A DNA stretch of 64,000 nucleotides. Origin: Blasia pusilla. Lineage: Eukaryota > Marchantiophyta > Marchantiopsida > Blasiales. The first letter of the stretch is position 1. The number at the start of each line of letters is the position of its first letter. Both the position numbers and the translations under genes were made by a program. The notes beneath the pieces were generated by a model, which saw only the letters and a program-made list of their open reading frames with translations, did not search any database and was not told the origin of the DNA. This document shows, one piece after another, positions 10,564-21,488 of this stretch. The stretch spans positions 35,092,001 to 35,156,000 of the forward strand of contig CM114273.1 in NCBI GenBank assembly GCA_050084515.1. The letters run 5' to 3'.

Positions 10564-12777
10564 CTAGGAAGGATGAGGTACCACTTGTATCCTACCATCT
10601 TCCCATACCAGCAAAATGTGAGTCCCCTCCCACTTGAACCTCCTGGCTCTCTGTAGGATCCGATCCCGCTCCCTAGCACTCACTGTGCTCCTTATGACGC
10701 TAGTGCGCAAGAACTCCATAACCTCCACGTTGTCATGGATATCACGACCACATGTTGCCTCTTCACTGACCTCCGGATCCAAAGACTCATCATCCAACCC
10801 CACCACTGGAGTCATCACGTGTGGCTGACTTGCCATAGTCAACCAACAAAGATAGGCAGATGCATGCCAACCGGACACCATCTCCTCATCACTCTCTCCG
10901 TGCCATCGAGCTCCTGTGTCGTCTCTCTGACTCGGATATGAGTTACGACTCAACCCATCCACATCCTGGTTCAGCCGACCTGGCCTATGAACCACCTCAA
11001 ACTCATACTCCTATAGTAATAGAGCCCACATGGCAAGCTTTCCCGTAAGCTTGTCGGACTCCATCAACCTCAACGGCTGATGATCAGTGATAAGTGTGAA
11101 AGGGTTGCCGAATAAATAGCATCTGAAATGTGCCACGGACCACACTGCAGCCAAGCACTCTCCCTCGTAGGAGCTGTACTTCGCCTCTGCAAAGTTGTTC
11201 GATTGGCTCGCGTAAGCCACAATGAACTTCCTCTCCTCGTCATCCCTCTAAGTAAGCAGTTCTCCTAGACCCAACATGCTCCAATCCGTGTGTAACTCCA
11301 ATGGGCGATCCCTAACCCGTCTGTGTAAAATGGGTGAGGACGTCAACCTGTCCTTGAGGTCATAAAATGCCCGCTCTTGATCATCTCCCCACAACCAAAC
11401 CTGATCAAGTCTTGTCAACAAGGTCAAAGACTTTGCGATCGCACTAAAATCCTTGATATACCGTCGATAGAAGTTCGCCATTCCAAGAAATGCTCGGACT
11501 CAACTCACATTTGTAGGGCATGGAATCTACGCAATAGCCTCTACCTTCGTCTGCTGAACACCTAACCCACTCGGGTATATGGTGTGTCCCAAGTACTCAA
11601 TCTGCTCTTGAAAGAATATGCAGTTGCCTGGATGTAACTTCAGTCCATGTAATTGCAATTGCCGAAACACCTCCTCCAAGTGTCGTTCATGCTCAATGAG
11701 GCAAGATAAGAATATCATCTATGTAATATTCTTATCACGCTATAGGGACTCGAGAAAAGAATATCCAAGGAGGAAAGACCTTTCCATGAACCCACAACAA
11801 AGTCGAACCAAGATGTGGAGGAACCAATTGCAAGACTAATGCTAGCCAGGACATGCACATGTCTTGTGATTAGCCTTGCGAAAAGGGTGTAACTAGTCGC
11901 TGACAAAAGCAAGGCAACCAAGGTTTGAGACCTTAAAGCTATGCGAAGTCCAAGCAAAGATCAAGTGAATAGTCAAGATAGGCAAGATGACCCACAAGAC
12001 CAATTATGCAATGCTAAGTGGAAAGACAACCATAAGATGCCAAAAGAGTTAAGACTAGTGCTAGTTATGTAGACACATTCAGGTTCCAAGCTCCAAGATG
12101 GGTTTGGGAAGCTGAGAAGTGCATAACATATGGACGCCTCCCCCAAACCATCAAGCCAGATAGAATCCTATCCATCACTCTCTGAAACCCTACAGGCGTG
12201 TTCTTCAACCCAAATGGTAAGAACGGCCACTAATACAAGCAATCTCTCCCGACCGATCTATCCCCCAGAATGATGTCTTCTCCCTATCCTCCAACTTGAT
12301 AGGAAGCTGATGATAGCCATCACGGAGATCTAAAGTACTAAAGATCTTTGCATGCCCTACCGCATCAAAGATCTCCTCAGGAGTAGGCATGGCGTACCAA
12401 TCTGACCTCGTCTGTCGGTAAGTAGGACGTTAATCTCCACACATCTGCCTATCCGTCCAATTGCCACACATATCCTTCTTCGCCGGCATGACTATGGCAG
12501 ATGCATACTCCCTATGTGATAACTCCACAAGTCCTACCTCCAACAAGTCCTGAATCCTGCTCTGAATCAAGGCTTGCTCCATATCGGAATACTTGTAGGG
12601 TCGAAGAAAGATCGGCATATCACTAGCCAACTCAATCCGTATCTCGGGACCCTTCAGCGTACCCAAGTCTCTCATACTGAAGGCAAAACAACTAGCATGA
12701 CCTCTTAGAAACCTATGAACTCGCCGTCGCTCTCCTCCTATCAACTTGAGACCTATCACAGGCTCCCAAGTCTCCAT
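10564..12777 (-). pseudogene. G1 reverse transcriptase and RNase H, interrupted
   Basis: The RT N-terminal part (12430-12777: VIGLKLIGGERRRVHRFLR, then YASAIVMPAKKDMCGNWTD) and TPEEIFDAVGHAKIFSTLDL with motif A Asp (12205-12390) are present. Motif C YIDDIL lies at ~11718-11735, but a ~420-bp insertion separates it from the preceding palm residues. Then come the thumb (QIEYLGHTIYPSG) and connection (MANFYRRYIKDFSAIAKSL). RNase H follows with HTDWSMLGLG, SSYEGECLAAVW, LITDHQPLRLM and QDVDGLSRN, so all four acidic positions are visible. Several frameshifts make it non-functional. Confidence 0.85.
11733..12155. other. ~420-bp foreign insertion inside the G1 RT
   Basis: The sequence between the YIDD motif and the preceding RVMDRIL segment is absent from G3 at the equivalent point (46195-46235). 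It has no coding potential. I cannot see clear terminal repeats or a target duplication, so its nature is unknown. Boundaries are good to about 10 bp. Confidence 0.6.
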
Positions 12778-12819
12778 CGTGACCTCACTTGGAGAGGAGG
12801 CAACCTCCGACTTTGGTTG

Positions 12820-14060
12820 CTATGTAGCAACCCTACCCACCTCCGCAACAGCCACTCCACTCTGACCTCCTACACCATGCTCCACATCCTGAAAATGAAC
12901 ATGTGCTACTCTGGCCGCCTCCGCACTCTCTGCTCGAACGAAGTCCCAGGAAGTCCATGGGTGCCTCTCTCTCTTCGTCTCCCCCCCAGCCAATGCCTGT
13001 ATAGACCCTATAGGCAATGTCCAACTCGTGGACATGACGGCATGGATGACACTCGCATCCGTCTCTGCTCAGCCATACCTAGGCTGACTATCCATGTGAG
13101 ACAGTTGAGGTCCATGGCCTGCCCCAACACCTGTCTCCGGGATGCCTCAGTCATCCCTAGCACCGCCGTAGTACCGGTAGCGAACCCCATAGCGTGCTCA
13201 CGCTCATGTGTTGTAGGCTCCTCCAATGCTCCGGTCACCTCATCCCAAATCATGTCTGGCCCTCCCTGACGAAAGGCATGGGATGCTGGGAAGCTCACCA
13301 ACGTAGGTAAGGCTACGCTTAACTCCCCCACCCTATTGGCCATGGCCACGGTGGTCTATCATCCCATGTCACGCCCTGAGCTCAAAATAGCATCCAATGT
13401 GAGATGTGGTGTTCTCTGGACTCCACCATATGCTCGACTCAGTACCTCTGATGGTATCAAGTTTGTCCACTACAGTCGTGGACAATGGGCACGTGATCCA
13501 ACTCTCGCCGCATCTAACAACAAAGCATGTCCCAACCAAGACCTCACCTAATGCACACTCGTCATCACACGTGCATAAGTGTCTCCCAACAATGGCACGT
13601 TCTCCAAAATGTACGTTGGAGAACATGTTTGACTCTCCTACAAGTGTTGTACTACTCGTAGCATCTCCCAAAACATCCATGATCTCGGATCCTGCAATCC
13701 AAATCCTTGGCTAGCTAATGAATGACCCTGACATGGCCATCCAGCAATCACCAAATGAATGGTGCCAACTCTATCCAGATCCTATGCCCCCACCAAAGAG
13801 ATGTCGGCGGGTAACGTATGCTGATATCCCCGTACTACAGATACCAGCAACAACTCAGAATACCTCTGGACCAATCTCGCCACATGACGTAATGATACTT
13901 GCCGTGCGGTCTCATCTCTCTCCACATAAAGGTACTGATGCACCCGTATGCCCGCCTGTAATACTACAGCCAATCCGGTGCTAATCCCTCCGAAGAGATC
14001 TAACACCCTAACACCCTCCTCTGGGCACTACCACACAACGGGGGTGGTATCTAGTGGGGT
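12820..14060 (-). pseudogene. G1 C5 cytosine-DNA methyltransferase domain
   Basis: Motifs read from high to low coordinates. Motif I is LDLFGGISTGLAVVLQAGI (SAM binding, near 13945-14006), followed by YLYVERDE. Motif IV is LVIAGWPCQ near 13728-13750, with the catalytic Cys. Motif VI is YILENVPLLGD near 13590-13620. A motif VIII block is GSRAHCPRL.WTNL near 13465-13500. Motif IX-like is PTLVSFPASHAF...ERE.AMGF (13170-13310). Motif X is RRQVLGQAMDLNCLTWI. The order and the RSR-type region after motif IV are those of Dnmt3/DRM enzymes. It lies between protease and RT in the polyprotein. Frames are broken by indels and stops, so this copy is inactive. Role inferred: methylating cytosines, possibly in the element's own DNA. 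Confidence 0.85.
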
Positions 14061-14770
14061 CAACGTCTTCACTCCAAGAGCCCAATCGCCGCGTGACTCT
14101 CGCGGCTCCGGGATAAAGGCATGACTCCATGCCTACCTCATGAGGTCGTTGGCACTCCTCAGTAGCTCTTGAGTCGTACCCCACACAGTGGTGAAGAGAT
14201 CTCGCCAATATGGGAAGAGACACCGCCATGGTCTGTCTCTCCGTGGGACTATCCGCTAATGGGACATCCTCCGTATGTGCGTTCCCCTCCAACAACTCTC
14301 CTGGCCAGCTAACACTACCTGTGAAAGCTGTCAACGTGGTCACAGACTCGTCTCATGATCGACCACCTCGTCGCGCAAACTGCTCGCATAACTCACTCAT
14401 CCGGCTGTCACTTGACCGCCACCTTGGCTGATAAGCAACGGTCTCCTCCCAGAAGTCCAGGATGAATCTTAGGAGATATAACACTGTACTCCCCACCAAC
14501 ACATCGTACGAATCAGCTGGTGTCGTAATCGCACGTGTGCGCACCATAGCACTATCCGTCGCATGCTCTGGTTGAACTCGGACAACTATCTCCTATCGAG
14601 TCATAAACAGTGTGGATGACACGCCCCCAATCGAGGTCTGTATCTGGAAGGGACAAGGCTCAATGTCGGCCTTCCGCAACCCCAACGCTAAACACGTCTC
14701 CTTCCCTAACATCAAGGGTTGCGCTCGTGAATCAAGTAGGATGCGCTACGGGTGGTATACTATCCCCTTC
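14061..14770 (-). pseudogene. G1 aspartic protease and linker to the methyltransferase
   Basis: In one minus frame near 14710-14760 the sequence reads ILLDSRAQPLMLGKE, matching the retropepsin active-site segment (Asp-Ser/Thr-Gly) with Gly replaced by Arg. It is followed by SYDVLVGSTVLYLLRFILDF (14353-14547), the usual C-terminal protease block of this lineage. The linker (14061-14343) carries LEGNAHTEDVPLADSPTE and the segment leading to VWQ..EEGVRVLDLFGG. The CACTA insertion point in G2 corresponds to 14437-14439 here, so this copy shows the unoccupied site. Confidence 0.75.
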
Positions 14771-15511
14771 AGACTAACCAAGCTTAAATACTCATTTCGG
14801 TTATCCAAAGAACACTACTCCGGTGTCACCATCGCCGCTCTATGGCCGGTCGAGCTGGCATATCTACCAACTTCGCCGCCGCCGCCGCACGCTATGACTC
14901 TATGGGGAACGTCCCAAGCACCGGCTCTGAGGGCAAGTCCACCACCTCCTCAACTACCTCTGAAGAAGAAGCAGTCACCTCTCCACACTCACACAACGTG
15001 GCAGCCAGCCGGAACACCTCCAACTCCCAACCTCGCCAACTCTATGGCGGAGAATACTCGAGTCTGACTCACTCTGGTGGCCATCTCCAACACTATAGTC
15101 GACATTGACTCCACTCGAGCCGGCATAGGAGTTGTCACTCCAACTCCTCGTGACATCGACGTAGGTGTCTGAGCTGTAGGCACCACTGGTTGTCGAGGCA
15201 CCATCCATGGTGTGTGTAGTGCCTCCAACAATGTGAAGGACTATGGAATCCTGACCTGTCGCCCATCGGTCCCCTTTGGTGGGTCAATCTCAACTCCACC
15301 TCTTGGTGGCTGAGTGCCTCTCGCAGCACCCCGAGTAACCACTACAGTTGCCTCAACCTGGGATGCACTACATATAAATTCCATACTGGCGAGATCCTCA
15401 CCCGGATCAGGATAAGAGGTAGAAGTTGGAGTCACACTAGCTGCTTGCAGCTCTGTGCCTTCCCTAAGCTGCATCATCGTCATGGTAGCAATCCTGTGCT
15501 CCAACCAATCG
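14771..15511 (-). pseudogene. G1 gag-protease linker remnant
   Basis: Matches G2 53890-54620 in the minus strand (TLSEALHTPSMVPRQP, TPTSTSYPDPGEDLASMEF, IATMTMMQLREG). No zinc knuckle remains, because the element is truncated at ~15511 before the gag core. Frames are broken. Confidence 0.7.
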
Positions 15512-16315
15512 ATGCGTTATCGTGTCGAGAGCCTTTCTTCAAGAAATGGCAGGCCTTCTAGCTGCGGCAGACCAGGTCGACGCAAGGTGAACTCTCTAAG
15601 AAGTTCTCCTTTTTTAATACAAGATTATTATGTATACTCTCCATTCTCTCACAATAGGTATCACAAATGGATGTGCCGAGGCGATCACCTCTTTGTTACA
15701 TCGAACCTCGAAATTCCTAACTATAAAACCCCTATAAATTACTTTACGCTTGTACACAAAGAAGATAACACAACTAATGTTAAACCCTACTTGAGCAGGC
15801 CTATTGACGTCCATGGATCACTATATAAGGACATACAAAGTACAATCCCATGCCCTTCCATATGTGACGATAGGAAGGATCACAGGAATTGGAAATTGAA
15901 TGATCTGGTTCATGAATGCCTTCCCAAAGTGATAAACTAAATAGTTAGTGAACCAGTGCCTATCAACAAAGAGTATCTTCATATGGTATGGACTAAGGAA
16001 AGGAAAGTCGAGCACAACTCATGCTCCACCCCTATCCATGTTTGACAGACATTCTCTACTTTCCTCAACCCACTCTCATTGGGAAAGTAACAAGCCAAGA
16101 CATTCACTATTTTAGTATGACTATACTCCTCTAAGGTGACAAACTTCTCATCTCCACACACACATCACACTCTAGAAATCTCTCGAAGAATAGACCATGG
16201 TCAAGTTACTCTCCCAAGAGGGGTGATCCACTCTCATTGGAAGAGCAAGCAATCCCAAAACCATACACTCAAGAATGACACGAAAGATTCAAAATGTGGA
16301 ATAGAAGGTGATGAA
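15512..16315. other. No recognisable gene
   Basis: About 800 bp between the truncated G1 and the LINE fragment. Only short uncharacterised open frames (the longest spans 15455-15940 on the plus strand). I see no family motif and no repeat within the window. Confidence 0.5.
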
Positions 16316-16660
16316 CCCCTTGAAGCTTCGGCCGACAAACCTTTGACATGTACGGCTCGACACACCAAGTCAGAACGTGTTGGATCAGCAAACATCACAT
16401 CATTTAGTGTCCGGAATCCACCCCGAGACATAACAAGATCCACTCTCCGATGAAAGGTTGTTTGTGTTGTTGAAGGTAGGGCATGGAATTGCTTTTGCCC
16501 AATGGTATACGAATCGCCGATGCTACCGCCTTTCTAATGACATCATGTATTGCCATTCGTTCGCCACCATGTGGACCATGAATATCCTTGACTTCAATGG
16601 GATCCCATACACTATTCGACACAACTAAAAGAGAAAGTCCAAGCTATAACCGCGAATGGA
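16316..16660 (-). mobile_element. LINE fragment L3 (nuclease region)
   Basis: Carries VDLVMSRGGFRTLNDVMFADPTRSDLVCRA and the HGGERMAIHDVIRKAV segment of the LINE C-terminus, collinear with L1 490-790. Both ends are truncated and indels are present. Confidence 0.8.
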
Positions 16661-17097
16661 ATTTAAATAATATTCCCGAATGTATATTCCAAAACTAAGA
16701 TAGGTCTTTCTACGAAGGGTAGCATGCATTGAACGCAGGAACGATCGCGGTCTTGCGCAGGCAAACGGTTTGGGCAAGTGATTAAAACAAACCTTCACAG
16801 AGAATGTAAACTTTCATGGAGACCACGGACCTGCCATCAATCATTATGAAATGATGGCAGGTCAGTGGTGTGAATCGTCGCGGCGTCCCAGTCAACTTTC
16901 TATCCGCCCGATCTCGCATAAAATGCAAGCCCGCTTCCCAACAAAGGAGATTCCCTCGCACGCCGGCGGCCAGTACGTGAGGAACGTAACCTCGAAATAG
17001 TAGACTTTTCCCGCACAGCAGGCAAAGTGGCGGGCCACTGCGTTTAGACTGCTCTACGGTTCTATTGTTCCATTGGGCCACGTCATAAGAAACACAA
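16661..17097. repeat. Dispersed repeat shared with 57776-57985, with a hairpin
   Basis: The part from ~16880 (aaatgcaagcccgcttcccaac) to ~17075 (gctctacggttctattgtt) recurs at 57815-57970 with about 10% differences. A perfect 12-bp inverted repeat (GACCTGCCATCA, 16828-16839, against 16852-16863) with a 12-nt loop lies just to its left. The minus strand has a 99-residue open frame (16782-17081) of no recognisable family. Confidence 0.7.
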
Positions 17098-17617
17098 TCT
17101 GGGAACTATTTATTTATGATTGTATGCTCATCAGATTGACCTTGCAGTGAAGGCCTTTCTCTACATCCTATTGCAGGCATTCAATCATGTAGCAAATCTT
17201 GTTATTAGCCGTTGCTAATAACAAGAGACTTGACTCGCAATCGAATATGCAACTGTAGAAAGCTTCTGATGCTGAAGAGTATACTCTTAGCCATGGAGGA
17301 TCAAATAGGTGTCTCTAAGCAGATCTACGAAAATCATCGCCTCAGAAAGAAACATTCCTCAAGGAAATACAGGAGACGGTCAGAGAATAATTGGAAGATC
17401 CTCAAAAGAAACATTCCTCAAGGAAATTCAGGAGACGGTCAGAGAATAATTGGAAGATGGTCGGCTGAGGAAGATGTTCACACACCGTCGATTCAACTCC
17501 TCCTCAGTGGCATGCCAAACGAATCTAATCTCACTACCTAATTCAAGTTTCCCACCAACTATTTCATGTTTGATCAAGGATCAGAACGAGGAAACCTGAT
17601 GTGTTTTACTCGTTCTG
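17098..17617. repeat. Segmental duplicate of 63563-64000, downstream of the BAHD gene
   Basis: Starts tctgggaactatttatttat and is >90% identical to the right edge of the window. It carries a 59-bp tandem duplication (copies from 17349 and 17408, gaaacattcctcaaggaa...) that is single-copy at 63811-63870. It ends close to the BAHD stop codon (17710). A plus-strand frame at 17212-17541 runs through it but shows no known motif. Confidence 0.85.
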
Positions 17618-17709
17618 ATCACTCAAACGAAGGACTCGACTTCCAGATGCTGGGATCCAGGGTTTAGGGTGATGTGACCTTCGATCCATACGCATGTACG
17701 CACGACGTC

Positions 17710-19585
17710 TCATGTCGCCAACACTTCCAGAAAGCTGGGGTCCGCCAAGAGATATGAGAGGAGGACCTCGGGCAAGGATATCAAAGCAGCTACATATTCC
17801 GCTCCCAACGCACTTGGCTGCAGCACGCAAATAGGCTCCGTTGTCAGTCGATGATTTCCCGCAAAACAGGGCTTGCCGTATCCGAAATCCACTTCATCCA
17901 AAGGGAACCGCACTTGCGAGGTTATGAACATCCCGGGTCGCTCAAAGAATGAGCCCCGAGTCCTGGGAGGCTGATCCACCGGCGATTCCGAGCTCCACTT
18001 CACGACGGTGCGGATGAGCGTATCAACATCCTGTCTCACGCAGCCATGCACCATCTCTGCAAGTTCGCGAAGGGATGAGCCGAGGAGGCGACTCGAAGCC
18101 ACCGGAGGTATGACGGATCCCGCACAGCAGTTGCCAAAGTAGCGTGGGAATGGCGGATCGAGCTTCATCCGTATTTCAACCAAAGATATGAATAAAATCG
18201 GTTTGTGATTTGATATCCCGTTGGCCGACTCCCACCGCGCCATAGCTCTGGCTAAAGACAGCCAAAGTAAAGCAGAGATTGTATCCATAGTTGAGATCAT
18301 TACGCCACCGGCACCAGTTGACACATTGAAGGATCTACGAAGTTCTGCGATCGCCTCCCTACTGATTTGGAACAGCTCGAACCGGCATTCATTCGCCTCA
18401 TTATCTCCTGAGATCTCCTGGAACCTCTGATTCTCACGCGTAGCAGACGCAAGAGCGTCATGCTGATGGGGTTGCCCGCCACGGTCCTGACACTCGTCTT
18501 CGAACTTTTGAAGTAGAGATTGTAGGGAAGTTCTATTGTGATCTGGAAGAGGAAATGTCGACGGGTCGTCTCCGCGACATATACTGGTCCAGGCCTTCAG
18601 AAACTGCATGAAACCACTACCGTCTGCTACCGCATGATTGTAGGATGCGCACAAAGCGACCGCTCCACATTGAAAACTTGTCACCTACAATTTGAAGAGT
18701 GGGCCAGGAAAGGTTCCAAAGTTCAGCACGCGGTGACAATGGTCGTCATCGAACTTCTCTTACCTATTGACTGTGCCACCATTGACCGTCGGTATTGCTA
18801 GGCAGTACCAGGCTGTCCGCAATTGAACAACAACAACAAATGAGATCAACAAAGCTCAGCCAAGCTTGAACAGCAAGCGTACATTAAGTCTCAGAGCAAC
18901 ATCAGCACGAGAAACGGAAACGCAGTTCAGGAGGAAAGAAAATTGTTAAGCTGACTTGAACAATAAGACTTGGCTTGGCCGATTTGAAGTCGGTTCGAAC
19001 GTCCTGCCCGACGGCAGCCAAACCAGCCAAGAATGGCATCGGTTTGAACTTGACAGCAAAGCTTCCGCACACTGACTCCAGGGGCTTATCCACAGTAGCC
19101 TCCACGAAATACGCCCCTTCATCGTTGCACCACAATCGAAGAGGGCACTTCGCGCCGTCGCTTGTCCAAACCGCACTGCCTGCGAGCGGATAGTACAATT
19201 CCAGAGCCTTCCCCAGCGATCCCTTCAATCCGTCTGCCCATTTTCCGTACCCCGCGTCCCATGCCGATTTTCCCACGCCAAAATCGTGCCTATATACGAA
19301 AATGAAGCTGGAGTAGACATGCCTTACAGGAATATCGAGGGACGTGAAGTCCTGAAACTCGGCATGCCTAATCTCCTCCCCAAGAATTCCCGTCACTGCA
19401 GGTTTTACTCTGGAAATCACCACGCTGTCGAAGTTGTGCATGTAATGCTCTGGCAATGTGGTAGTTGTTCCCATTTCTGCAAAAGCTATCGCTCTCCTCC
19501 GAGCTCGCGACTGCATCTCTTTCCCGATGTGGGATCGCTCGTTGCAAGGGAAAGTTTCGACCGGTGAAGTGCTCTGACCGGACAC
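17710..19585 (-). CDS. BAHD-family acyltransferase (two exons)
   Basis: BAHD enzymes transfer acyl groups from acyl-CoA to alcohols or amines in the cytosol, in plant specialised metabolism and polymer synthesis. Exon 1 is 18956-19585 and exon 2 is 17710-18684. The 271-bp intron (18685-18955) begins GT and ends AG in gene orientation, joining ...PSLIVQ to VTSFQCG... in phase 0, the position usual for plant BAHD genes. HAVAD (the HXXXD catalytic motif) lies ~15 residues into exon 2. DFGYGKP is the structural DFGWGKP motif with Trp replaced by Tyr. The Met at 19585 gives 534 residues; a Met 37 codons later (MGTTTTLPEHYMHNFDSV) gives ~497, closer to the family length, and is my preferred start. 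No stops or frameshifts are present. Substrate cannot be told; the HCT/spermidine-type subgroup is possible. Confidence 0.93.
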
Positions 19586-20149
19586 TAAAACCAGTAGTTT
19601 AGCCCTCTGCCCATGGAATTTCGTACACGTGGCTTTGGTCTACAAGTACGGAATACTGCGGGCCTCGTGAGGTGCAACGGCTTGCACTCCCAGTGCAAGG
19701 TGTAACGGCTTGCACTCCCAGCTCGGATAGTATTTTTCGCCTGTCCAGTTTGTAACCCTTTACGTATTCAGTTGTCCCCCGACTTTCCACTCGTTTATTC
19801 GGTTGTTATAGCCGGTACGTACAAGCCGAGGAGAATGTATCTTTTCTTCATAGCCTTGTGTCCTATTAATGAATAATTATATTAAAAAAAAATCGGGTTT
19901 TTAAAAGACTAAATTCGTTATGATTTCATACACGATTTTCTATTAATAAATAGTCATATTAAGACAAAATCGGATTTTCTAAAAAACTAGACACGGGGAA
20001 ATGGTGTTTAGAACCAGTATATTAAATAGGTATTATCTATTATTACTCTAGTACATAATTATTAAAAAAATTTATAAAATAATTTTAATGTTGGTATACG
20101 AAGAAAAAATGAAACATTAAAGACAAATGGGAGATGGATGAGAGGAAAG
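19586..20149. other. Upstream region of the BAHD gene, AT-rich
   Basis: No gene. It holds a short direct repeat (aacggcttgcactcccag at ~19675 and ~19704) and an AT-rich stretch (19800-20100). It should contain the BAHD promoter, but I cannot place a TATA box with confidence. Confidence 0.5.
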
Positions 20150-21488
20150 TGTCACATCTTTTAGAAACCTTGTCCTCCACTACTTCGCGAGTAGTGGAGG
20201 ACAGGTTCACTACCTTGATGATAATCTGCTGAGGCCCTTGAAAACAAGAGGGAGTTCGTTTCCCCTTCATTTCGGTTCATTTGGAACCATATTGAAAAAC
20301 TTACTATTTTTAGTAAGTATTATTTTAAATATATGATCAACTTTCTATTTTTGGCAAGTGACTCTCGACCCCCTACATCAGATCAAGAGCCAAGGAGGTG
20401 ACTTGGGAGAATAGGTTACCATGGAGAGAATTTGGGAGAGGGAAGGATATATCTCAAGGAGGGAGCTTGAGAACTCATTCTCTCTTTGTTGAACCTCTTG
20501 GCATGAGGCGACGAAGCTACGGTCTTGTTTGCCTTGTAAGTGTAACCCAAGCCTGTCATTAGGAGAGTGGGTTTGGTTTGACATGAGAGAGAGTGCATAC
20601 CTTTGAGAGTTATGGTATGAGATGGTAGAAAGAGAGATTGGATCTTATTTTACAAAGAGAGAATGAGAGAGTGAGAGAGCTTCATGGGGGAGCTCGTTGG
20701 TCACTCGTTGTTTGTGCAGGTTGGGGACCGTGTTCTCGGGCTCATGAGACTGCTCACATGAGCAAGGGCTGCCTTGATTGTTCTTTTTATTTGTTGTTTT
20801 TCGTGTGGAAGAGTGGCGCGCGGGAGCGCTGCCTAATTTCCGATACGGATTGATTATGGGGGTGGGTTGCCCCATGCCTGTGCTCTCGGAAGCACCATGT
20901 AGCTTGCTGATTTGTATTTTTACATGCTTTACATTTTCGTTGGGAGCAATTAGCACGGAAGCACTGCCAAATTTTGTGTAGGAGAAAGAGACTTTTGGCT
21001 TTACGACAATCCCTGTCCGTTTTTACTAGAATGTCCAATTCTAAATATTTTTTGACGCTATCGTAGATCTTAAAGTTGTGCACGGTGTGCAACAAATAGT
21101 GCGCAATTTGGAGTTGCGAGCAAAAATTTGTGGTCAATCTTGCAAAATTGCAATTGCTAGGCGATTTTTAGAATTAAATTAGTTCAAACCCTAAATCAGT
21201 CGTCACGCCGGCGGCGGCCATCGCCGTCATAGTCACCGTCAACGTTCCGCTATCAACGGTCAACCGTCATCATCACCATCAACGGTCAACCGTCATCTTC
21301 AACGGTCTGCTGTCGACGGTCAACCGTCATCATCACTATCAACGGTCAACCGTCACCGTTAACGGTCCACCATCGGTAGTCCATCCTTTGGTTTCCATTG
21401 CCGCCATTACAGAATGGAGAGACTCCCACGACGTTCGTTGATTCTGTGACTTGCGTCGCAACCACATACTTTCTTTGGTCCGCCACCC
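20150..21488 (+). mobile_element. Orphan 5' end of a G3-type gypsy element (block B plus leader)
   Basis: Starts TGTCACATCTTTTAG and is collinear with G3 39419-40695: block B, the gagagagattgga...acttcatgggg segment, gcaggttggggaccgtg, and the region of ACGGTCAACCGT repeats. As in G3, B runs directly into the leader with no A' block. Homology stops at ~21488, so gag and everything 3' are absent. Confidence 0.8.
21236..21375. repeat. ACGGTCAACCGT array
   Basis: About five irregular copies of a ~20-30 bp unit built on (tc)aacggtcaaccgtcatc. The core ACGGT-CA-ACCGT is a short inverted repeat. The same array is in the G3 leader at 40495-40580, so it belongs to the gypsy leader. Confidence 0.8.

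Larger units (their letters stand above)
8436..15511 (-). mobile_element. Ty3/gypsy element G1 with DNA methyltransferase, 5'-truncated
   Basis: Minus-strand Ty3/gypsy element. From high to low coordinates it holds a gag remnant, protease, C5 DNA methyltransferase, RT, RNase H, DDE integrase, PHD finger, polypurine tract and 3' repeats in the order A-B-A'. It is inserted in LINE L2 at 8435. The match to G2 stops near 15511, inside the gag-protease linker, so the 5' repeat and most of gag are missing. It shares the exact LINE insertion point with G2, so the pair probably arose by duplication of an already nested locus. It carries a ~420-bp foreign insertion in the RT. Confidence 0.88.
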
